34,801 nucleotides of DNA from DAIQON01 sp036787835 (GCA_036787835.1 DAIQON010000011.1:1-34801), one strand, 5' to 3'. Positions 17,105-25,861 are shown, counted from the stretch's first letter. Translations and numbers: made by a program. Notes: a model not told the origin generated them from the letters alone.

Positions 17105-17719
17105 CTCGGCTACTTCATCTACTGACATGCCTTTGATGTCTTTAAGGGTGACGTGGTCAGGAAAATTAGTCACCGCATATTTGAAGCCGTCTCGGGATCG
17201 ATCAAAAAACTCGATACCGTTTTTCGTATAATAATCTTTTTTGTGTTTGCCAATTCCATCACGACTCAAAGCTACGACAGTCGGTAGATCGTAGACCAGT
17301 ACTTGGTTTGGAGTCAGCATTTCCATAGCTCGTCTAAACATTTGACTTGCCAATTCAATATCGGCGTTCTCGCCAAAGCTCTGGTAGGCTATAAGACAAA
17401 ATGGTGATCTATCTACTAAAACTATTACATTATCCTCGCGCCATTTTTTAACCTGAACCGATAATTCGCTGTTCATAGCCATTGCTATGTAGATATCTGT
17501 CAGCCCAGTTCTAGGTAGATCGCTTAGCATCACGCTTCTCAGTGCTTCACCAATTTCAGTGCCACCTGGCAGTCTAGAGGTCTCTACCCTATGACCTTCA
17601 GCAATTAGCCGCTTTTTGAGAATTTCAATCTGAGTAGATTTACCAACACCATCAATCCCGTCAACCATGAATAGAAGCCCCTTGTTCGTTGGCCTCTTTT
17701 GGTTCGGTATATTTGCCAC
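17054..17719 (-). CDS. tmk: Second thymidylate kinase-like protein
   Basis: The 221-residue protein has a P-loop LFMVDGIDGVGKSTQIEILK, an LPGGTEIGEALRSV stretch matching the EPGGT motif of thymidylate kinases (here L for E), and VLVDRSPF in place of the usual DRY. It lacks obvious membrane parts. It may phosphorylate dTMP or another deoxynucleoside monophosphate. Start is probably the GTG at 17719, 13 bp after rplA, so it belongs to the rplK-rplA operon. This makes two Tmk domains in the window, the other fused to ThyX, which suggests separate roles or substrates. Confidence 0.85.
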   Translation of the reverse strand: MANIPNQKRPTNKGLLFMVDGIDGVGKSTQIEILKKRLIAEGHRVETSRLPGGTEIGEALRSVMLSDLPRTGLTDIYIAMAMNSELSVQVKKWREDNVIVLVDRSPFCLIAYQSFGENADIELASQMFRRAMEMLTPNQVLVYDLPTVVALSRDGIGKHKKDYYTKNGIEFFDRSRDGFKYAVTNFPDHVTLKDIKGMSVDEVAELTYAMLRDTIAKSISE

Positions 17720-17732
17720 CTTAAAGCTCGTT

Positions 17733-18716
17733 TTAGTTAGCTGCGCTCAAATCAACTAATATTGAGGGCCCCATAGAGGTTGCTAGGTGGATTGCTTTAA
17801 AGTAACCACTCTTAACGCTCTGTGGCTTATTCGATTTAATACTTTTTAGGACAGTATCAATATTTTCATTTAGCTTTGCGTTCTCAAAGCTAACTTTACC
17901 AACAGCAATATGAACGATACCGTTTGAGTCGACTCGGTATTCGACTTTTCCGCCCTTAGCTTCAGTTATTGCTTTAACAACGTCAGTAGTCACTGTACCG
18001 CTTTTAGGATTTGGCATAAGTCCTCTAGGTCCTAGAGTTCGAGCATACTTGCCTAGCTTGGCCATTAACATCGGAGTCGAGATAAGGATATCAAAGTCCA
18101 TCTTACCCTTATCAAGTTGGCTCAAAAAGTCTTCGTTGCCGGCAATATCTGCACCAGCAGCTAAGGCCGCTTTTGAATCGTCGGTAAATACAGCGACGCG
18201 TACTTTTTTGCCGTTACCCGCAGGTAGGATCAAGTTGTCACGAATGTTTTGGTCAGCTTGTCTAGGGTCAACATTCAGGTTGATATGAAGTTCAACGCTA
18301 GCATCAAACTTGACTGGACTGGTTGTCTTTGCCAGTTCAATTGCTTCTTCAAGACCATATGCCTTGTTGGCCTCAATCTTCTCAGCTGCCTTCTTAAAGG
18401 CTTTGCCGCGTCGTTCTAATTTGCTGCGAGTCGGTGTTTGAACAATTGCTGTTTTGGTGCTGTCTTTAGTTTCTCCAGCTGCTTTTCGTTCTTCTTTTAG
18501 CTTTAGATCATCAGCTTCTTTTAGTGCTTTAGCACTTCTCTTGCCCGCCTTAGCCGTAACAACGGCTTCATCAGCAACCTCTTCGGTTACTACTATCTCT
18601 GTAGGTTTGGCAGAGTTTTCAAGACGTAGCTTAATAACGGCAATCGTTGCCAACTTGTCTATGTCTAGCCCAAGCTCTTTCGCTTCTAATAATAGTTCTG
18701 CTTTAGTCTTTGCCAT
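17733..18716 (-). CDS. rplA: Large-subunit ribosomal protein uL1 with a long N-terminal extension
   Basis: L1 protuberance protein. The family core occupies about residues 100-327 and includes KFDASVELHINLNVDPRQAD, RVAVFTDDSKAALAAGAD and the signature MAKLGKYARTLGPRGLMPNP. Usual length is ~230 residues; here about 95 residues are added in front. They begin with a helix-rich ELLLEAKELGLDIDKLATIA, reminiscent of a SAP-like motif, and then a charged Lys/Glu segment. A ribosome-binding site AAGGAGAT precedes the ATG. It follows rplK after 81 bp. Confidence 0.96.
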   Translation of the reverse strand: MAKTKAELLLEAKELGLDIDKLATIAVIKLRLENSAKPTEIVVTEEVADEAVVTAKAGKRSAKALKEADDLKLKEERKAAGETKDSTKTAIVQTPTRSKLERRGKAFKKAAEKIEANKAYGLEEAIELAKTTSPVKFDASVELHINLNVDPRQADQNIRDNLILPAGNGKKVRVAVFTDDSKAALAAGADIAGNEDFLSQLDKGKMDFDILISTPMLMAKLGKYARTLGPRGLMPNPKSGTVTTDVVKAITEAKGGKVEYRVDSNGIVHIAVGKVSFENAKLNENIDTVLKSIKSNKPQSVKSGYFKAIHLATSMGPSILVDLSAAN

Positions 18717-18763
18717 AATTCTTACTGGTTAATCTCCTTAATTTAGTTCAAACGATTGTTCGA

Positions 18764-18779
18764 CGGGTAAAATCACCCG
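18764..18779 (-). other. Small hairpin between rplK and rplA
   Basis: On the minus strand CGGGT and ACCCG form a 5-bp stem with a 6-nt loop in the rplK-rplA gap. L1 is known to autoregulate its operon in many bacteria; whether this is an L1 site is untested. Confidence 0.3.
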
Positions 18780-18797
18780 GCTAATCTCCTAAAATAT

Positions 18798-19229
18798 TTA
18801 TTGTTCTACTTCAACGCCCATACTTCGGGCGGTACCGGCGACCATTCGCTTTATTGACTCGACGTCATCGGCATTCATATCGTGGGCCTTGGCCTCAGCA
18901 ATTTCGGTTAGTGCCTGCTGTGATAGCTTTTTATCTAGCTTTTCGCTGTTAGGACGACCAGAACCTTTCTGGACACCTAACTTAGCTCGGATTAAGTCGT
19001 CAGTAGCTGCACTGACTACTCGGAATGACATAGTCTTATCTTCATAAATAGTTATGTGGGCAGTTACAGTCGCGCCCTGCATATCTTTAGTGGCATCATT
19101 GAATGGGTTAATGAAATCCATCATGTTAACGCCGTACTGACCTAACGTGCTACCAACTGGTGGGCCTGCGCTAGCCTGTCCTGCCTTGATCTTCATCTTT
19201 AGATTCGCTCTAACTGGCTTGTTTGCCAT
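18798..19229 (-). CDS. rplK: Large-subunit ribosomal protein uL11
   Basis: Factor-binding-site protein. The 143-residue protein shows the N-terminal domain NLKMKIKAGQASAGPPVGST, LGQYGVNMMDFINPFND, and the C-terminal rRNA-binding domain ending MVAGTARSMGVEVEQ. Length is normal. A ribosome-binding site AAGGAGAT lies before the ATG. It is downstream of secE-nusG in the usual order. Confidence 0.98.
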   Translation of the reverse strand: MANKPVRANLKMKIKAGQASAGPPVGSTLGQYGVNMMDFINPFNDATKDMQGATVTAHITIYEDKTMSFRVVSAATDDLIRAKLGVQKGSGRPNSEKLDKKLSQQALTEIAEAKAHDMNADDVESIKRMVAGTARSMGVEVEQ

Positions 19230-19355
19230 CGTTCTTACTATCTCCTTTCGAGCCTCGTAACAAACCTGATTACCGATTGATGTTACTAGCGCTCTCCTTC
19301 ATTAATAGAAGTATTATTTTAGATTATTAACTATACCTTAAATTACCTCTGTTGT

Positions 19356-19904
19356 CTAGACTCGTTTAACCTGTAGGCTATCTAGTTCAACTGGAGTTTC
19401 TCGACCGAACATATTAACAAGCACTTTCAGCTTGCCTTTTTGTAAATCAATATCGTTGATTGAACCGTCAAATCCTTTGAAAGGTCCGTCGATAATATTA
19501 ACTACTTCACCAATCCTAAAGTCGATCTTGTGCTTAGGTTGTTCAAGACCCATTCGCTTTTGGATTTTTTCAATTTCGTCGGTTTCAATTGGTGTCGGAT
19601 CTGTGCCGCTGCCAACAAATCCAGTAACCGAAGGAGTGTTACGGACAATATACCAGGCATCTTCAGATAGCTTCATTTGGACAAGTACATAACCTTGGAA
19701 AATTCGCTTTTCAACTACTCGTCTCTTACCGTTCTTAATTTCAATCATTTTTTCTTTAGGAACTAAGACCTGGTAGATCTTATCACCCATGTCTAGTGAA
19801 TCTGCTCGCTGCCTAATACTCTCTGCTACTTTCTCCTCATAGCCACTATAAGTATGGATGGCGTACCATTGTTTGGTCGTGTCATAACGCTTGGTTGTTG
19901 TCAT
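19356..19904 (-). CDS. nusG: Transcription termination/antitermination protein NusG
   Basis: Binds RNA polymerase and links it to Rho or ribosomes. The 182-residue protein has the NGN domain (KQWYAIHTYSGYEEKVAESI, KRIFQGYVLVQMKLSEDAWY, NTPSVTGFVGSG) and the C-terminal KOW domain (VVNIIDGPFKGFDGSIND). Length is typical. The ATG has a GGGAGAT motif about 11 nt upstream. It follows secE by 45 bp. Confidence 0.98.
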   Translation of the reverse strand: MTTTKRYDTTKQWYAIHTYSGYEEKVAESIRQRADSLDMGDKIYQVLVPKEKMIEIKNGKRRVVEKRIFQGYVLVQMKLSEDAWYIVRNTPSVTGFVGSGTDPTPIETDEIEKIQKRMGLEQPKHKIDFRIGEVVNIIDGPFKGFDGSINDIDLQKGKLKVLVNMFGRETPVELDSLQVKRV

Positions 19905-19949
19905 GATATGCTGATCTCCCTTTATATCTATTACTTCAATATTTAATTG

Positions 19950-20381
19950 CTACTTTAATAAAACTGACTTAAAGACTTTATCTAGCCCAAAGTCGAGTAA
20001 TGCGATGCTGCAGCCGAAGACGATAGCGAAAGCGATTACCGCCCAGGTAAGTCTCAGGCTTAGTTTAAACTTCGGCCAGGTCACCAGCTTCAGCTCATCA
20101 ATACTTGAGCGAATGTATCTCGGCCACAGGATTAAACCAATAAAATGCAAAACTGCGTAAACTGGCTTTAGGAATTTAACCTTACGTAGCCGCCTATTAA
20201 GCCTAACAATCGGTCTAGAGATAGCCTTTATTAGTCTCCACGGCGCGCTAAGAATCTTATGATCCTTCTTTGGCTTGTCTTTTACGACGTTCGCTTTTTC
20301 AGCTCGCTCCCTAAAAGTTTGCGGATTCTTTACCCTTCTCTTGCGAGTGGTAGGTGCGTCTCCTGGCTTTTTATATGCCAA
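19950..20381 (-). CDS. secE: Preprotein translocase subunit SecE with a long basic N-terminus
   Basis: Essential clamp of the SecYEG channel. The C-terminal third carries the family motif RSSIDELKLVTWPKF and a single membrane helix TWAVIAFAIVFGCSIALLDF. The first ~85 residues are rich in Lys/Arg and include a hydrophobic stretch YAVLHFIGLILWPRY that may be amphipathic or a second membrane segment. At 143 residues it is longer than the minimal ~60-residue form. The start is a TTG at 20381 with AGGAGA upstream. secE-nusG-rplK-rplA order is conserved. Confidence 0.93.
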   Translation of the reverse strand: MAYKKPGDAPTTRKRRVKNPQTFRERAEKANVVKDKPKKDHKILSAPWRLIKAISRPIVRLNRRLRKVKFLKPVYAVLHFIGLILWPRYIRSSIDELKLVTWPKFKLSLRLTWAVIAFAIVFGCSIALLDFGLDKVFKSVLLK

Positions 20382-20405
20382 CTTATTTGTCTCCTCAAGG
20401 TAATT

Positions 20406-20429
20406 AAAAAACCTACAATATTTGTAGGT
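20406..20429 (-). terminator. Rho-independent terminator after the O-antigen ligase-like gene
   Basis: On the minus strand ACCTACAA and TTGTAGGT form an 8-bp stem with a 3-nt loop, followed directly by a T-run of six. It lies between the end of the ligase-like gene and the secE start, insulating the secE operon. Confidence 0.8.
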
Positions 20430-20465
20430 CTAACAAGTCAAGCATAATAAATTTTACTCTTTAAG

Positions 20466-21710
20466 TCAATCCTTTTTGGCTAGGCTGGCAGCTTTCGTTG
20501 TCGTTAAAATCATCGCTAGGATACTTATCCAAAAAAGAGTCTCCAGTTCTATATTTGTGACGTTAGTTAAATAGTAGGCGCCAATAAGCAGGCTGCTAAA
20601 CCAGAATATATTGTTTTTAACCCCAGTCTTTAGAGATTTATATAGATTAAATACTATAAAAATCAGGTAGGCTAGGCCACCAATAAAGCCAACCATTAAT
20701 ATGTGATCAAGGTATATATTATGGGAGCTATTAAAGAAGAAGTTTTGGGCACAAGTTTTTTTCAGCTCAGGTTGGTTTAAATATTTGCAGTTAACAGCGT
20801 CGGCAATATTGCCCGGCCCCCAACCAGTCAGTGGCTTTTTAAGGCTTTGTCCGGCTGTATCCTGTTGCAAGTTTAGTCGATAACTAATACTATCCTTGGC
20901 ATAATCGACACTAGTTAGGCGAGCAGTATTGGCCACCAAATAATTGGTCGATATAAAGATAGCTATAACTGCTAAGCCGAAAAACAGCGCTTGTTTCTTG
21001 ATTTTTAATCCAAACTGGATGAAGTACCAGATTAGGCCAATAATTATTACTAAGTAGATGACTGTCCTGGTCTGGGTTAGAACAAGTTCCAAAAATAGGG
21101 CCAGACATATCATCTCGATTAATAGCCTATGCATTTTTGTCTTAGCCTTAATTATTAAATCTAGCCCAAAGACAATATTAAGCCCAAGCATCATCGCCAT
21201 TAGATCGGCCTGAGAGTAGAAGCCCCCAAATCTATACAGAGACTGCAACCGGTAAAGCGTATAGGGGATGGCCAGTAAGTTTAATAAACAAAGGTAAATA
21301 AAAAGATAGAGGCTAAGTTTTGTTTTGGCAGACTGGTTAATGAGTAGGGCCAGTAAAATGACTGAAATAAGCCCCAGTAGGCCAAATCTAAAATACGGTG
21401 CTCCAAATAGGTTATATCCCAGGTGACTGGTCGTTAAGCTTGATAGTAGATAGCTAGCCAAGACCACTCCTACCAGGACGCAGCTTGACTTTGAATAGAG
21501 CTTAATTATATTGACCGGTTTAATCAGTAGGCTAATTGCTGCTAGCAGCCCTGCAATGATTAATATATATGCCTGGAGATCAATGTTGTTGTTGGGGGTA
21601 AAAGGCACCAGGAATGGCAGTAGGCAGACCAAGCTCACGGCGCTATATTTGCAAACAGTAGCTAGACTTAGTAAAAATTTCTGTCTTTTTTGAGGCTGGT
21701 TAGTTGTCAT
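20466..21710 (-). CDS. O-antigen ligase/Wzy-like polytopic membrane protein
   Basis: The 414-residue protein has about eleven to twelve hydrophobic segments. A periplasmic-type loop contains KPLTGWGPGNIADAV and, after a cysteine pair, NSSHNIYLDHILMVGFIGGL, matching the Wzy_C pattern G-x-G-P-G followed by S-H-N and G-x-x-G. Such proteins join or polymerise lipid-linked glycans outside the membrane. In a monoderm cell the acceptor would not be lipid A, so a surface polysaccharide or glycoprotein is more likely. Its promoter was not identified with confidence. It is divergent from a GT2 gene, suggesting a small surface-glycan locus. Confidence 0.82.
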   Translation of the reverse strand: MTTNQPQKRQKFLLSLATVCKYSAVSLVCLLPFLVPFTPNNNIDLQAYILIIAGLLAAISLLIKPVNIIKLYSKSSCVLVGVVLASYLLSSLTTSHLGYNLFGAPYFRFGLLGLISVILLALLINQSAKTKLSLYLFIYLCLLNLLAIPYTLYRLQSLYRFGGFYSQADLMAMMLGLNIVFGLDLIIKAKTKMHRLLIEMICLALFLELVLTQTRTVIYLVIIIGLIWYFIQFGLKIKKQALFFGLAVIAIFISTNYLVANTARLTSVDYAKDSISYRLNLQQDTAGQSLKKPLTGWGPGNIADAVNCKYLNQPELKKTCAQNFFFNSSHNIYLDHILMVGFIGGLAYLIFIVFNLYKSLKTGVKNNIFWFSSLLIGAYYLTNVTNIELETLFWISILAMILTTTKAASLAKKD

Positions 21711-21781
21711 GGTCTAATAAAACAACTTTAGCATAAACGAAAAAAACAACTCGGTTTGGGCTTTTTTCTTAACTAAATTGG

Positions 21782-21787
21782 TATAGT
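21782..21787 (+). promoter_or_regulatory. Extended -10 box of the GT2 gene
   Basis: TATAGT preceded by TGG makes an extended -10; 8 nt separate it from the ATG at 21796, giving a leader of about 2 nt. Confidence 0.5.
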
Positions 21788-21795
21788 TAAGAAAG

Positions 21796-23304
21796 ATGAT
21801 TACGCTTTTTATCCTGATATTAATTGCAACTAGTGCGGCAGAACTGGTACTTGGCTACTTGAATAAGGGTCGTTTACTGAAGTTTTCTGGCATTGGACTA
21901 TCGGCGATAATAGTTGGCTTTAGTTCTGCGGTGCTACTAGAAGCGATCTCCGCCTGGCCAATTATCTTCGCTTTCTTTTCTATTTTTAGAGTGATTAATA
22001 TCTTTCGTCTAATTGATGGACGCAAGCAAAAGGAGTATTTAAGGAGCGTCTACTTGAGGACGAGCCAATTTTTGGTCATCTATCAGTTGATCGTCTTGCT
22101 ATTTGCCTTACTTGCTAAGTGGCTAGGCGTCGGCTACCTTGGAAAGTGGTATCTTCTTGCCGCTTTAGAGCTTATATCAGCGGCAGTAATCCTAATATCA
22201 TTTAATAGGAGCGCAAAAAAGTCTCGGCCGCTAACTACAGGCGATCATCTCACAGATAGCGATCTACCAAGCATTACCGTTGCCATCCCGGCTCGTAACG
22301 AGACCATTGATCTAGACGAGTGTCTATCTAGTTTAATCGGATCTGACTATCCAAAAATGGAGATATTGGTGCTTGACGACTGTTCGCAGGAAAAGAAAAC
22401 ACCTGAAATAATTCGCCAGTTTGCCCACGATGGAGTTCGTTTCGTCGCCGGTACTGCACCGCCCGACAGTTGGTTTGCTAAAAATTTTGCTTATGAGCAG
22501 TTAGCTGAGGAAGCAAACGGCAAATATATTCTGTTTTGCGGAGTTGACGCCAGGTTCTCTGAAGATTCGCTACGCAAGATGATTGAAGTGATGATAGCGA
22601 AGAAGAAAACGATGATTAGTTTTATCCCGGTAAACTACTTGCCAAAAACCAGCCAGCTAAAAGCAATTAGCTTACAGCCATGGCGCTATTTCTGGGAGTT
22701 TGGACTGCCTAGACGACGGCTGAATCGTCCACCCGTACTGAGTACCTGTTGGCTTATTGAAAAGTCCAAGCTAATTGGCTATGGTAGCTTCAAAGCAGTT
22801 AGTCGAAATGTGTTACCAGAGAGGTATTTTGCTTCTCAGGCCATAAAGCGCAGTGATGGCTATAGTTTTGTCCAAAGTGATGATCTACTTGGGCTCTATT
22901 GCCAAAAAAACTACTCTGAGCAGTACGCTACGGCTATTAGGACTCATTATCCATCTTTAAAACAACGGATGGAGCTGGCTAGCCTACTGGCGCTTGCCGA
23001 GGCACTAATTTTCTTTTTCCCGTTAGTGATTGTTTATATTGGCTTTGTACATAGTTTTATATTTCTATTTAGCGCTGGCCTAGTTAGCCTAGTTATTAAC
23101 TCAATAACTTTCTACCAGGTAGTTAGACTAACCTACCAAAAACCTATTGCCTTAAGTCTGCTAGTTACGCCTTTTATGGCGGCTCTAGATATATTCATGT
23201 TACTTAATTCAATGTGGCAATACGAATTCAATGAAGTTATCTGGAAGGGTCGCAATGTTTGTGTGCCGGTAATGCGGGTAGAGCCTAAGCTTCCAGAAGC
23301 TTAG
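21796..23304 (+). CDS. Family 2 glycosyltransferase with membrane helices
   Basis: The 502-residue protein starts with four or more membrane helices (residues 1-135), then a GT-A domain with ITVAIPARNETIDLDECLSS, EILVLDDCSQ, APPDSWFAKNFAYEQL and a D-x-D-like site in CGVDARFSED, and ends with three more helices from about residue 395. The P-x-x-W-x-x-K-x-x-A motif is shared with CrtQ/HpnI-like membrane glycosyltransferases. It uses an NDP-sugar in the cytoplasm to glycosylate a lipid or growing glycan; the acceptor is unknown. It diverges from the O-antigen ligase-like gene. Confidence 0.85.
   Translation: MITLFILILIATSAAELVLGYLNKGRLLKFSGIGLSAIIVGFSSAVLLEAISAWPIIFAFFSIFRVINIFRLIDGRKQKEYLRSVYLRTSQFLVIYQLIVLLFALLAKWLGVGYLGKWYLLAALELISAAVILISFNRSAKKSRPLTTGDHLTDSDLPSITVAIPARNETIDLDECLSSLIGSDYPKMEILVLDDCSQEKKTPEIIRQFAHDGVRFVAGTAPPDSWFAKNFAYEQLAEEANGKYILFCGVDARFSEDSLRKMIEVMIAKKKTMISFIPVNYLPKTSQLKAISLQPWRYFWEFGLPRRRLNRPPVLSTCWLIEKSKLIGYGSFKAVSRNVLPERYFASQAIKRSDGYSFVQSDDLLGLYCQKNYSEQYATAIRTHYPSLKQRMELASLLALAEALIFFFPLVIVYIGFVHSFIFLFSAGLVSLVINSITFYQVVRLTYQKPIALSLLVTPFMAALDIFMLLNSMWQYEFNEVIWKGRNVCVPVMRVEPKLPEA
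23285..23304. other. Perfect palindrome at the end of the GT2 gene
   Basis: CTAAGCTTC and GAAGCTTAG are complementary with 2 nt between them and include the GT2 stop codon. It lies between convergent genes and could help end transcription, but there is no T-run on either side. Confidence 0.35.
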
Positions 23305-23318
23305 TTAGACCTTAGTTA

Positions 23319-24428
23319 CTATCCTAGGTTGGGAATAAATATAGTAAAGGTTGAGCCCTTATTAAGCTCACTGCTAACACTAATTTCGGCGTGAATTAAT
23401 CTAGTTAGCTTCATCGTTACGTAAAGGCCCATACCAGTGCCGTTTGATTGTCTAGTCCGATAGTCTTCAGAACGGAAGAATTTATCAAAAACCCGTTCCT
23501 GGTCGCTTTTACTAATGCCAATTCCGGTATCGTTCACCGTAAAGCGTACACCCTTAGGGTCTTTTTTGGCGGTTATGCCAACTGTGCCTTTGGCTGTGTA
23601 CTTAATAGCATTTGTTATAAAATTCTGTAATATTTCTCGGACGTATAGTTTGGTTGATTTAAGTATTTCTAAATGGGGGTCTGTTTCGAGCTTAAGTTTT
23701 AAGCCTTTTGATTTAATCTGCGGCAAATAGTTATCTGCTAGCTCATTCATAAGTTCAGCGACGTTAATTGACTCAATGTTAACCTCCAGAGTGCCCCTCT
23801 CGGCACGAGACAAGGTGGCTAGATCATTAATCATGTCTGACAGAAACATAACCTGCGAGTGGGCTTCCTTAAGCGCTTGCTTGACGGTTTTTATGTCGCC
23901 TGACTTTTCAACGATTAACTGGGCGTTTGAAATGTTACCTTCGCTAATAGCAATTGGCGTTCTTAGCTCGTGACTGACCACGCTAATGAACTCGTCGCGT
24001 TCTTCCTCCAACGACTTTTCTCTAGTAATGTCTCTGAGTAGAATAACGAAGCCTTTAGCTCCCTTTTCTTCGTAGCCAAGCCTGACGGGGGCAATTGAGG
24101 TGTATAGGTTGACCGTACTTCCGTCCGAGTAGCTAAGGGTATAGTCTCTGTTAGAACTTGGAAATTCTGTAGCTTTGACGATTTTGGTTATATCAATTGC
24201 CTGGTTATTCTTATCTTTTGGCTTGAACGCATCATCAAGTGCAGTTCCTGAATTTATGGTGTTGATATCTAGTAGGTTAAGCGCCGCTGCGTTATAGGTA
24301 ACAATCTTTATTTTTTCGTCAACCGCTATAACCCCATCGGCCATGCTGTTGATTAGGCTAGTTAATCTTTGATGATCAAGGCGGGACTGGGCAGCAGATA
24401 ATTTTAATGGTTGAAGCTTAAGCGGCAT
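23319..24428 (-). CDS. Cytoplasmic PAS-domain sensor histidine kinase
   Basis: The 369-residue protein starts with a PAS domain (residues ~20-130, NSMADGVIAVDEKIKIVTYN), then HisKA with the phosphorylated His in VVSHELRTPIAIS near residue 150, then HATPase_c with N box NFITNAIKYTA, G1 NDTGIGIS, F box FDKFFRSED and G2 GTGMGLYVT. There is no membrane helix, so it should sense something inside the cell. No response regulator lies next to it, so its partner is elsewhere. TACAAT ends 9 nt before the ATG. It is convergent with the GT2 gene. Confidence 0.92.
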   Translation of the reverse strand: MPLKLQPLKLSAAQSRLDHQRLTSLINSMADGVIAVDEKIKIVTYNAAALNLLDINTINSGTALDDAFKPKDKNNQAIDITKIVKATEFPSSNRDYTLSYSDGSTVNLYTSIAPVRLGYEEKGAKGFVILLRDITREKSLEEERDEFISVVSHELRTPIAISEGNISNAQLIVEKSGDIKTVKQALKEAHSQVMFLSDMINDLATLSRAERGTLEVNIESINVAELMNELADNYLPQIKSKGLKLKLETDPHLEILKSTKLYVREILQNFITNAIKYTAKGTVGITAKKDPKGVRFTVNDTGIGISKSDQERVFDKFFRSEDYRTRQSNGTGMGLYVTMKLTRLIHAEISVSSELNKGSTFTIFIPNLG

Positions 24429-24437
24429 ATTGACTAC

Positions 24438-24443
24438 ATTGTA
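24438..24443 (-). promoter_or_regulatory. -10 box of the histidine kinase gene
   Basis: TACAAT on the minus strand with 9 nt to the ATG; no ribosome-binding site between them. Confidence 0.4.
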
Positions 24444-24482
24444 ATCAACTTAGCTGTTTGAATAAAGGATAGAATTAGCCGG

Positions 24483-25175
24483 CTAGATATTGGCCTTGTA
24501 ATTCTTAAGCTCTTTTCGTAGCTCTTTGGTCTTTGGTAAACGCGTTTCTAGGTTGCCCCAAAATTTTGGTCCATGGTGCATGTACTGAGTATGATTTAGC
24601 TCATGCAGCAAAACATAATCGATTAATTCCCAAGGTAGCGTCATGAGGTATAAATTAAGGGTTATGTTCTGACTTGAATCACAACTTCCCCAGCGTGTTT
24701 TTAGGCTTTTAACCTTAACTTCGTTGTAGCTATATTCATATTTTTCGGCCAATTGCTTCAGTCTAATCGGCAACAACGCCTTCCCCTGAGCTAGCAACGC
24801 TTTTTTGGCTACACGCTTTGCAGCAACTTGTGCCTGAGGACTATCGAACGTAGTTCCTTTTGGCAAAAAAACTATTGCCTCTAATTCTTTTAGCCGGGTC
24901 GTGATGGCTGTTGAATCCGTCGGCACAAACTTCAATTGATGGTTTTTGCCAATTGGCTGTGAATCAGTAAGGATGGTCTGGTTAGGCTTTTGTTCTATGA
25001 TCCATGCTGTCTTTGATTTGGCAAAGTCGTAACCCATCCTGAATGGCATCCAAGAAGGGATAGATACTCTGACTTCGCCACTAGGGGCGATGGTTAAGCG
25101 TATTGACCGGCTCGAAGACCGCTTCGATACTTTAACAGTAGTGTTCTCGTCGAGAACGAACTCTTTTGATTTCAT
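24483..25175 (-). CDS. YgjP-type metallopeptidase (WLM/SprT-like domain)
   Basis: The 230-residue protein matches the YgjP/DUF45 family: a beta-rich N-terminal half with SSRSIRLTIAPSGEVRVSIP, then VKSLKTRWGSCDSSQNITLN, and a zinc site VLLHELNHTQYMHHGPKFW near residue 190 with the H-E-x-x-H pattern and a downstream His. This is the full set for the family. Cellular substrate is not known. It is followed by the histidine kinase gene on the same strand, 54 bp away. No signal peptide is seen, so it should act in the cytoplasm. Confidence 0.88.
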   Translation of the reverse strand: MKSKEFVLDENTTVKVSKRSSSRSIRLTIAPSGEVRVSIPSWMPFRMGYDFAKSKTAWIIEQKPNQTILTDSQPIGKNHQLKFVPTDSTAITTRLKELEAIVFLPKGTTFDSPQAQVAAKRVAKKALLAQGKALLPIRLKQLAEKYEYSYNEVKVKSLKTRWGSCDSSQNITLNLYLMTLPWELIDYVLLHELNHTQYMHHGPKFWGNLETRLPKTKELRKELKNYKANI

Positions 25176-25201
25176 AAGTCTTTTAAGATTAAAAGTGTAA
25201 C

Positions 25202-25861
25202 TTAACGAATTCTGATATTTCTTCTAGTTAGGTCGACACGTCCGGCGTGACCCGGGACAAGGTTGACCATACCCGGCTTAGCCATGTTATCGGCTTTGTC
25301 GTTGAGATTCAAAATTCCTTTTTGACGCATGCTGGAAATAACTGCATTCTTTTGGGTTGGGAACAGGTGCTTGCCGCTAATGACCACAAAGTCGTCGGTC
25401 ATATGAGGGTTTTGCATGTGTGACACAATATTTTCAAAACTACTTCTGTCCCACTGTGCAGAGAACTTATCGTCAGCGCGTCGTCGGTCGCGGTTGGCAA
25501 TTCGTCCAAAACAAGTCTCTAGGTCTACTTGAAGCCATACCAGAAGAGGCTGTGCATGATGCCGCTTTGCCATATCGATAAGAGCTTTACGTTGAGAATG
25601 ACGCATGGCGTTGGTATCGTATACAACGCTTAAACCGGCCGACAGGAACTCTTCTGTCATGTAGTCCATCAATTGATTTGTTATGGCATTCTCTTGTTTG
25701 TCATAGCGTGGTTCCTCAAATAGTTCGCTTCTGATACGATCTGTTTGCAAGTTAGCAGCTTGCATGATTTCACAGAACTGACGACCAAAATAGGTCTTGC
25801 CCGATCCGGGGTATCCATACAGCATGAGTAAAAACGGTCTTATTGGTACGATCTTCGACAT
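25202..25861 (-). CDS. P-loop kinase of the AAA_33/zeta-like type
   Basis: The 219-residue protein has a Walker A loop LMLYGYPGSGKTYFGRQF near residues 10-27 and a lid-type segment FGRIANRDRRRADDKFSAQW. YDTNAMRHSQRKALIDMA resembles the D-x-x motif of predicted nucleotide or small-molecule kinases (AAA_33, Pnk-like). Substrate is unknown. It is the last chromosomal-style gene before tRNA-Trp and the cassette array and lies on the opposite strand from most of the array. No antitoxin-like gene is next to it, so a toxin role is not supported. Confidence 0.8.
   Translation of the reverse strand: MSKIVPIRPFLLMLYGYPGSGKTYFGRQFCEIMQAANLQTDRIRSELFEEPRYDKQENAITNQLMDYMTEEFLSAGLSVVYDTNAMRHSQRKALIDMAKRHHAQPLLVWLQVDLETCFGRIANRDRRRADDKFSAQWDRSSFENIVSHMQNPHMTDDFVVISGKHLFPTQKNAVISSMRQKGILNLNDKADNMAKPGMVNLVPGHAGRVDLTRRNIRIR

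Noticed and set aside
25202..25861. Zeta-type toxin
   Set aside because: The P-loop fits, but there is no antitoxin partner and the remainder matches general small-molecule kinases equally well.
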